Shown: in pieces, positions 5,312 to 9,911 of the stretch
Layout: every line of letters starts with the position of its first letter
Position numbering within the stretch: position 1 is the stretch's first letter
Origin: JBQTHP01 sp052389755
GTDB taxonomy: Bacteria; Pseudomonadota; Gammaproteobacteria; Steroidobacterales; Steroidobacteraceae
DNA: 9,911 nucleotides
Reading direction: 5' to 3'
Assembly (NCBI GenBank): GCA_052389755.1
Contig: JBQTHP010000219.1
Location: 1 to 9,911 of the forward strand
Made by a program: the position numbers and the translations under genes
The notes under the pieces: generated by a model
The model's database searches: none
Seen by the model: only the letters and a program-made list of their open reading frames with translations
Told to the model about the DNA's origin: nothing

Positions 5312-8300
5312 TCACTCCAGGACGACCAGCAAATCCTTCGCATCCACCTGCGCGCCGGGCTGCGCGACGACTTCGGCAATAGCGCTCTCGGCGTCGGCGC
5401 GCACGGCAGCTTCCATTTTCATTGCCTCGAGCGTCACGAGCACGTCGCCGCGCGCGACCTTCTGCCCGACTCTCACGTTCACCGTCACGACTTTGCCCGG
5501 CATCGGCGCGCCGACGTGTTTCGCGTTGCCTGAATCCGCTTTGCGTGCGGCGGGCCGCTTCGCGATCTGGCTGCGATCCGCCACTCGTACCGGGCGCGGC
5601 TGTCCGTTCAGCTCGAAGAAGACGGTGCGGGTGCCGTCCTCGTGCGGATCGCTCGTCGCGACGTACGTGACGATCAGCGTCTTGCCGCGCTCGAGATCGA
5701 TCGTGATCTCCTGCCCGGGCTCCATGCCGTGGAAGTACACCGGCGTCGGCAGGATGCCGGGATCGCCGAACTGGATCCGATCGCTCGCGTAGTCGAGCCA
5801 CACCCGCGGATACATCAGATACGAGGCGAGGTCGGTATCTGTCACGGGCCGCGGAATCCGCTGCTGCATGAGGGCCCGCGACTTCTCGAGATCCGCGGGC
5901 GGCAGCAGCTCTCCGGGGCGCGCCGTGATCGGCGCGGCGCCCTTCAGCACTTTCGCCTGGAGCGCCCTCGGAAAGCCGCCGTGCGGTTGACCGAGATCGC
6001 CGCGGAAGAACTGCACCACCGATTCCGGGAACGCGACCGGGGTGCCCGGATCGAGCACCGCGCTCTTCGTGATGCCGCTCGTTACCATGAGAATGGCGAG
6101 ATCGCCGACGACCTTCGAAGTCGGCGTCACCTTGACGATGTCGCCGAACATCTCGTTCACGTCGGCGTAGGTCTGGGCGACCTCGGGCCAGCGCGCGTCC
6201 TCGATGCCGAGCGCGCGCGCCTGCTCGCGCAGATTCGTGTACTGCCCGCCGGGCATGCCGTGCACGTACACCTCGGACGCCCCGGCCCGGATATCGCTTT
6301 CGAAGCCGGCGTAGTTGTGGCGCACCTGCTCCCAGTACGAGGAGATCATGCGCAGCTTCGCGGCGTCGATCCCCGGATCGCGCGGGCCGTGGCGCAGCGC
6401 TTCGACGATGGAGCCGAGGTTCGGCTGCGAGGTGAGCCCGCTCATCGAGTCGATGGCGCCGTCGACCGCGTCCGCGCCCGCATCGACCGCAGCCAGCACG
6501 CTCGCCGCGGCGATGCCGCTCGTGTCGTGGGTGTGGAAGTGCACCGGCAGGCCGATCTCTTCCTTCAGCGCCTTCACGAGCGCGTAGGCCGCGCGCGGGC
6601 GGCACAGGCCCGCCATGTCCTTGATGCCGAGCACGTGTGTGCCGGCCGCCTTGAGCTCGCGCGCGAGCGCGAGGTAGTAATCGAGCGTGTACTTCTTTTC
6701 GCGCGGATCGACGAGGTTGCCGGTGTAGCAGACTGCCGCTTCGCAGAGCTTGCCCGACTCGAGCACGGCGTCGATCGCGATGCGCATGTTATCGACCCAG
6801 TTCAGCGAGTCGAAGACCCGGAACACATCGATGCCGTTCGCGGCAGCCTGCTTCACGAAGAAGCGCACGACGTTGTCCGGATAGTTCGTATAGCCCACTG
6901 CGTTCGCCGAGCGCAGCAGCATCTGCAAGAGGAGATTCGGCATGCGTTCACGCAGCTGTGCCAGGCGCTGCCATGGGTCCTCGCGCAGGAAGCGCATGGC
7001 GACGTCGAATGTCGCTCCACCCCAGCACTCGACCGAGAAGAGCTCCGGGAGCAACTGTGCGTAGTACGGCGCGATCGCGGTCATGTCGATCGTGCGCATG
7101 CGCGTCGCGATGAGCGACTGGTGCGCATCGCGCATCGTGGTGTCCGTGAGCAGCACGCGCGGCTCGGCCAGCATCCACTTCGCGAGCTTCTCGGGCCCGA
7201 CCGAATCGAGCAGCTGCTTCGTGCCGGCCGGAGGCGCCTCGCCGAGCGGAACCTTCGGCACTCGCGGTGTCGAGAACCGCGCTGGTCGCGTGCGGTACTT
7301 CGCTTCCGGGTTGCCGTTGACGATCACATCGCCGATGAACGAGAGAATGCGCGTCGCCCGGTCGCGCCGGCGCGGCCACCGGAAGAGCTCGGGCGTCTCG
7401 TCGATGAATTTCGTGGTGTAGTCGCCGCGCGCGAACCGCGTGTGCGTGATCACCTGGTCGAGGAAACGCAGGTTCGTGACGACGCCCCGGATGCGGAACT
7501 CCCAGAGCGCGCGGTGCATCCGCGCGATGGTCTCCTCCGGCGTGGGCGACCACGCCGTCACCTTCACGAGCAGCGAGTCGTACGAGCGCGTGATGAACGC
7601 GCCCGTATAGGCGGTGCCGGCATCGAGGCGGATGCCGAAGCCCGCCGGACTGCGGTATGCGGTGATCTTGCCGTAGTCGGGTATGAAGCTGTTCTCGGGA
7701 TCTTCGGTCGTCACGCGGCACTGGAGCGCGTGAGCGCTCACGCGGATGTCTTTCTGCTTCGGCACGCCGCTCCCGGGCTCGCCGATTCGCGCACCGTCGG
7801 CGATGCGGATCTGCGCCTTCACGAGATCGATGCCGGTCGCGCATTCCGTCACGGTGTGCTCCACCTGGATGCGCGGATTGACTTCGATGAAATAGAACCT
7901 GCCGGTGTTCGCGTCCTGCAAAAACTCGACCGTGCCTGCATTCAGATAGCGAGCCGCACGACCGATCGAGAGCGCCGCCTCGCACAGCTCCTCGCGCTGA
8001 GCGTCGGTCAGGAACGCCGCCGGTGCGCGCTCGACGACCTTCTGGTTGCGTCGCTGCACGGTGCAGTCGCGCTCGAAGAGGTGCACGAGATTCCCGTGTG
8101 AATCACCGAGGATCTGCACCTCGATGTGCCTCGCGCGGCCGACGAGCTTCTCGAGATAGACCTCGTCATTGCCGAACGCCGCCTTCGCTTCGCGGCGCGC
8201 GACCGGCAGCAGCTCCTCGAGCTGCGCGCCGCTTTCGACGATGCGCATGCCGCGTCCGCCTCCACCCCAGCTCGCCTTCAGCATCACCGGATAGCCGATC

Positions 8301-8761
8301 GCCTCGGCGAGCTTGCGGCTTTCGGCTATGGAGAGCGGCAGCGGCGGTGTGGCCGGCATGACGGGCACGCCGGCTTTGGTGGCAAGGTTTCGAGCTGCGA
8401 CCTTGTTGCCGAGCGCGCGCATCGTGTCGGGTCGCGGACCGACGAAAATGATGCCGGCCTGCGCACAGCCTTCCGCGAGCTCGGGGTTCTCGGCGAGAAA
8501 TCCGTAGCCGGGGTGGATCGCATCGACCTGCGACTCGCGCGCGATTCGCAGGATGTCCGGAATATCGAGATACGCCTCGACGGGCCCCTTGCCCTCTCCG
8601 ACGAGATACGCCTCGTCCGCCTTGATCCGGTGCAGCGAGAACCGGTCCTCCTGCGAATAGAGCACGACCGTGCGGATCGCGAGCTCGTTCGCCGCGCGCA
8701 TGACGCGGATGGCGATCTCGCCTCGGTTCGCGACCAGCAGGCTGCGGATGCGTTCGGGCAT
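5312..8761 (-). CDS. pyc: Pyruvate carboxylase, single-chain
   Basis: This 1149-residue biotin enzyme carboxylates pyruvate to oxaloacetate using ATP and bicarbonate, refilling the TCA cycle and feeding gluconeogenesis. All domains are present in the normal order. The biotin carboxylase part (about 4-455) contains LLVANRGEIAIRV, the ATP-grasp loop SWGGGGRGMR (164-173) and EVNPRIQVEHT (293-303). The carboxyltransferase domain (about 535-805) has DTTMRDAHQS (540-549), a candidate carbamylated Lys714 in GIKDMAG, and metal ligands His743 and His745 in HFHTHDTSG. The conserved carboxylase region (about 855-1055) includes VTPTSKVVGD (878-887). The biotin carrier domain (about 1083-1149) has biotinyl-Lys1115 in EAMKM. 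The length matches tetrameric bacterial pyruvate carboxylases, and no frameshift is seen. The ATG at 8761 begins the canonical N-terminus but has no clear Shine-Dalgarno site, so translation may be leaderless or weakly initiated. The gene diverges from the asparaginase gene and converges with the 63-aa gene. Confidence 0.97.
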   Translation of the reverse strand: MPERIRSLLVANRGEIAIRVMRAANELAIRTVVLYSQEDRFSLHRIKADEAYLVGEGKGPVEAYLDIPDILRIARESQVDAIHPGYGFLAENPELAEGCAQAGIIFVGPRPDTMRALGNKVAARNLATKAGVPVMPATPPLPLSIAESRKLAEAIGYPVMLKASWGGGGRGMRIVESGAQLEELLPVARREAKAAFGNDEVYLEKLVGRARHIEVQILGDSHGNLVHLFERDCTVQRRNQKVVERAPAAFLTDAQREELCEAALSIGRAARYLNAGTVEFLQDANTGRFYFIEVNPRIQVEHTVTECATGIDLVKAQIRIADGARIGEPGSGVPKQKDIRVSAHALQCRVTTEDPENSFIPDYGKITAYRSPAGFGIRLDAGTAYTGAFITRSYDSLLVKVTAWSPTPEETIARMHRALWEFRIRGVVTNLRFLDQVITHTRFARGDYTTKFIDETPELFRWPRRRDRATRILSFIGDVIVNGNPEAKYRTRPARFSTPRVPKVPLGEAPPAGTKQLLDSVGPEKLAKWMLAEPRVLLTDTTMRDAHQSLIATRMRTIDMTAIAPYYAQLLPELFSVECWGGATFDVAMRFLREDPWQRLAQLRERMPNLLLQMLLRSANAVGYTNYPDNVVRFFVKQAAANGIDVFRVFDSLNWVDNMRIAIDAVLESGKLCEAAVCYTGNLVDPREKKYTLDYYLALARELKAAGTHVLGIKDMAGLCRPRAAYALVKALKEEIGLPVHFHTHDTSGIAAASVLAAVDAGADAVDGAIDSMSGLTSQPNLGSIVEALRHGPRDPGIDAAKLRMISSYWEQVRHNYAGFESDIRAGASEVYVHGMPGGQYTNLREQARALGIEDARWPEVAQTYADVNEMFGDIVKVTPTSKVVGDLAILMVTSGITKSAVLDPGTPVAFPESVVQFFRGDLGQPHGGFPRALQAKVLKGAAPITARPGELLPPADLEKSRALMQQRIPRPVTDTDLASYLMYPRVWLDYASDRIQFGDPGILPTPVYFHGMEPGQEITIDLERGKTLIVTYVATSDPHEDGTRTVFFELNGQPRPVRVADRSQIAKRPAARKADSGNAKHVGAPMPGKVVTVNVRVGQKVARGDVLVTLEAMKMEAAVRADAESAIAEVVAQPGAQVDAKDLLVVLE

Positions 8762-8767
8762 GGGACC

Positions 8768-8795
8768 GATGCATCATAGCGGCAATGCATGCATT
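8768..8795. promoter_or_regulatory. Palindromes with repeated ATGCAT between divergent start codons
   Basis: GATGCATC (8768-8775) and AATGCATGCATT (8784-8795) are both perfect palindromes. They give three copies of ATGCAT within 26 bases, the second pair overlapping. The larger palindrome contains the start codon of the asparaginase gene. The whole pyc/asparaginase gap is 23 bases, so this is the only intergenic DNA where a shared operator could lie. A regulatory role is an inference from symmetry and position; short palindromes can also arise by chance. Confidence 0.3.
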
Positions 8796-9696
8796 AGCCA
8801 TTCACGGCGGCGCCGGCGCTCTCCCACGGTCCGCGATGACGCCCGAAGTTGAAGCGCGCTACTGTGCCGGTCTCGAGGCGGCGCTCGATGCCGGCGCACA
8901 GGTGCTCGCGCGCGGTGGCACCAGCCTCGATGCGGTGACGAACGCGGTCAAGGCGCTCGAGGATGATCCGATCTTCAACGCCGGCCGCGGCGCGGTGCTC
9001 ACGCGGCGCGGTCGCGCCGAGCTCGATGCCTCGATCATGAGCGGCCGCGATCTGGCCGCGGGCGCGGTCGCCGGCATCGAGCACGTGCGGAATCCGATCG
9101 AGCTCGCGCGCCGCGTGATGGAGAAATCGCGGCACGTTCTGCTCGTCGGCGAAGGTGCGGAGGAATTCGCTCTCGAGGAAGGCCTCGTGCTCGTGCCGAA
9201 CGAGTACTTCCGCACGCCCGAGCGCGAGCGCGCCTTGCAGCGCGCGCAGGACGGTGAGCGCACGTGGGAGCTCGTCGCGCCGCCTCACGGCACCGTGGGT
9301 GCGGTCGCGCTCGATGAGGCCGGAAATCTCGCCGCGGCGACGTCAACCGGCGGCACCACGCGCAAGCGCCCCGGTCGTGTGGGCGACTCGCCGATCATCG
9401 GCGCAGGCACGTATGCGAAGAACGGCGTGTGCGCGGTTTCGGCGACGGGTTACGGGGAGTTTTTCATCCGTACCGTCGCCGCGTACGACGTGTGCGCGCA
9501 GATGGAGTACAGCCGCCGCTCGCTGGCGGATGCGGTGAGCACGGTTCTGCGCGAGAAGATCGGCCGGATGGGCGGGGACGGCGGCATCATCGCGATCGCG
9601 GCCGACGGCGCGATCGTCATGGACTTCAACACCGAAGGGATGTTCCGCGGAGCGCGCGACTCGCGCGGACGCCGCGAGGTCGCACTCTTCCGTTGA
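8785..9696 (+). CDS. iaaA: Isoaspartyl peptidase / type III L-asparaginase precursor
   Basis: This is an N-terminal nucleophile hydrolase of the plant-type asparaginase family. Members hydrolyse beta-aspartyl (isoaspartyl) dipeptides and L-asparagine, releasing aspartate in the cytoplasm. The 303-residue precursor compares with 321 in E. coli. Family blocks seen are LAIHGGAGALPR (4-15), LDAVTNAVKALEDDPIFNAGRGAV (48-71), ELDASIMSG (79-87), AGAVAGIEHVRNPIELARRVME (92-113), the autocleavage site HG/TVGAVALD with nucleophile Thr170, AAATSTGGTTRKRPGRVGDSP (183-203) and ATGYGEFFIR (220-229). Self-cleavage before Thr170 would give an alpha chain of 169 and a beta chain of 134 residues. The linker before the cleavage site is shorter than in E. 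coli. The ATG at 8785 is the first residue of the conserved domain, but no Shine-Dalgarno sequence precedes it, and the pyc start lies only 23 bases away on the other strand. The family call is secure; the preferred substrate is not. Confidence 0.94.
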   Translation: MHALAIHGGAGALPRSAMTPEVEARYCAGLEAALDAGAQVLARGGTSLDAVTNAVKALEDDPIFNAGRGAVLTRRGRAELDASIMSGRDLAAGAVAGIEHVRNPIELARRVMEKSRHVLLVGEGAEEFALEEGLVLVPNEYFRTPERERALQRAQDGERTWELVAPPHGTVGAVALDEAGNLAAATSTGGTTRKRPGRVGDSPIIGAGTYAKNGVCAVSATGYGEFFIRTVAAYDVCAQMEYSRRSLADAVSTVLREKIGRMGGDGGIIAIAADGAIVMDFNTEGMFRGARDSRGRREVALFR

Positions 9697-9699
9697 GAA

Positions 9700-9805
9700 G
9701 GCTACCGGCAACCGCCTTCCGTCTTCCGGTCAGAGGATCATCGCCAGCGTTCAGGTATGCACTCTCTAATCCCGGCCGGAAGGCGGATGCCGGAAGGCGG
9801 TAGCC
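9700..9805. repeat. Long imperfect inverted repeat with internal 14-bp tandem repeat
   Basis: The arms at 9700-9729 and 9776-9805 are each 30 bases and match as reverse complements at 24 positions without gaps, around a 46-base spacer. The outer ends, GGCTACCG and CGGTAGCC, pair perfectly. The right arm is itself two 14-base direct copies (9776-9789 and 9790-9803) differing only in ATG versus TAG at the end. The left arm carries degraded versions of the same CCGCCTTCCG unit. The structure begins three bases after the asparaginase stop and could act as a terminator or be a REP-like dispersed repeat. There is no U-tract following it. Confidence 0.65.
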
Positions 9806-9819
9806 GCTGCGCGCGCGGC

Positions 9820-9911
9820 GCGCCCCCCCCCCCCCGCCCCGCCCCAGCCGCCCGCGCCCCAGCGGGCCCCCCCCCCCCCAGCCAATTGGATTTTCAACGC
9901 CCAATCCCCCC
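9820..9911. other. Poly-C-rich low-complexity end, probable sequencing or assembly artefact
   Basis: Two runs of 13 C (9823-9835 and 9867-9879) and a terminal run of 6 C are embedded in nearly pure C/G sequence, unlike anything else in the window. Only 9880-9905 has normal complexity. On the opposite strand these are poly-G runs, as typically produced by two-colour sequencing chemistry at read ends. The stretch lies at the extreme end of the window and encodes nothing credible. Confidence 0.7.

Noticed and set aside
5642..8101. 819-codon open frame on the + strand, antisense to pyc
   Set aside because: The product is rich in Arg, His, Asp and Ala with no recognisable domain. It mirrors the GC-rich codons of a certain pyruvate carboxylase on the other strand. 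It is an expected shadow of high GC.
9626..9904. Gly/Arg-rich frame on the - strand through the poly-C end
   Set aside because: Its start lies in the probable artefact, and the rest is antisense to the asparaginase 3' end and the inverted repeat.

Overview
The window is GC-rich, densely packed bacterial chromosomal DNA. It most resembles a gammaproteobacterium outside the enterics, perhaps a Steroidobacteraceae/Nevskiales-type lineage. The basis is a proteobacterial-class GshA closely related to the E. coli enzyme, a DUF1499 gene next to a DUF962 gene, and a single-chain pyruvate carboxylase. The lineage is an inference from protein family resemblance only. No tRNA, rRNA, CRISPR array, insertion sequence, integrase or phage gene is visible. 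The last ~90 bases are poly-C-rich low-complexity sequence that looks like the poor-quality end of a contig.

Layout, left to right. (1) Bases 1-97 hold no gene I can support. (2) 98-1638 (+) carries two genes in probable operon: a secreted protein with a C-terminal fibronectin-III-like domain, and an exported or anchored HEAT-repeat protein. (3) 1563-2204 (-) is a LysE/RhtB-type amino-acid exporter. Its 3' end overlaps the HEAT gene tail-to-tail by 76 bp. (4) 2280-4983 (+) is a tight three-gene cluster: a DUF1499 membrane protein, a DUF962/Mpo1-like membrane protein, and gshA. The first pair overlaps by one base and the second pair is separated by two bases. (5) 5118-5309 (+) is a 63-residue protein of unknown function behind a ~134-bp intergenic region. 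(6) 5312-8761 (-) is a complete pyruvate carboxylase. (7) 8785-9696 (+) is an isoaspartyl peptidase/type III asparaginase precursor, divergent from pyc with only 23 bp between the start codons. (8) 9697-9911 is non-coding, with a long imperfect inverted repeat and then the poly-C tail.

Functionally most of the window is core metabolism. GshA makes gamma-glutamylcysteine for glutathione. Pyruvate carboxylase refills oxaloacetate. The asparaginase/isoaspartyl peptidase releases aspartate, one transamination from oxaloacetate. The LysE-type exporter moves amino acids or similar small molecules out of the cell. The less-known parts are the secreted FnIII plus HEAT pair, the DUF1499-DUF962-gshA arrangement, and the 63-aa protein. 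I see no clear new multi-gene defence or biosynthetic system. The most unusual features are architectural: overlapping or abutting gene ends, and very short divergent or convergent junctions with palindromes exactly at start or stop codons.
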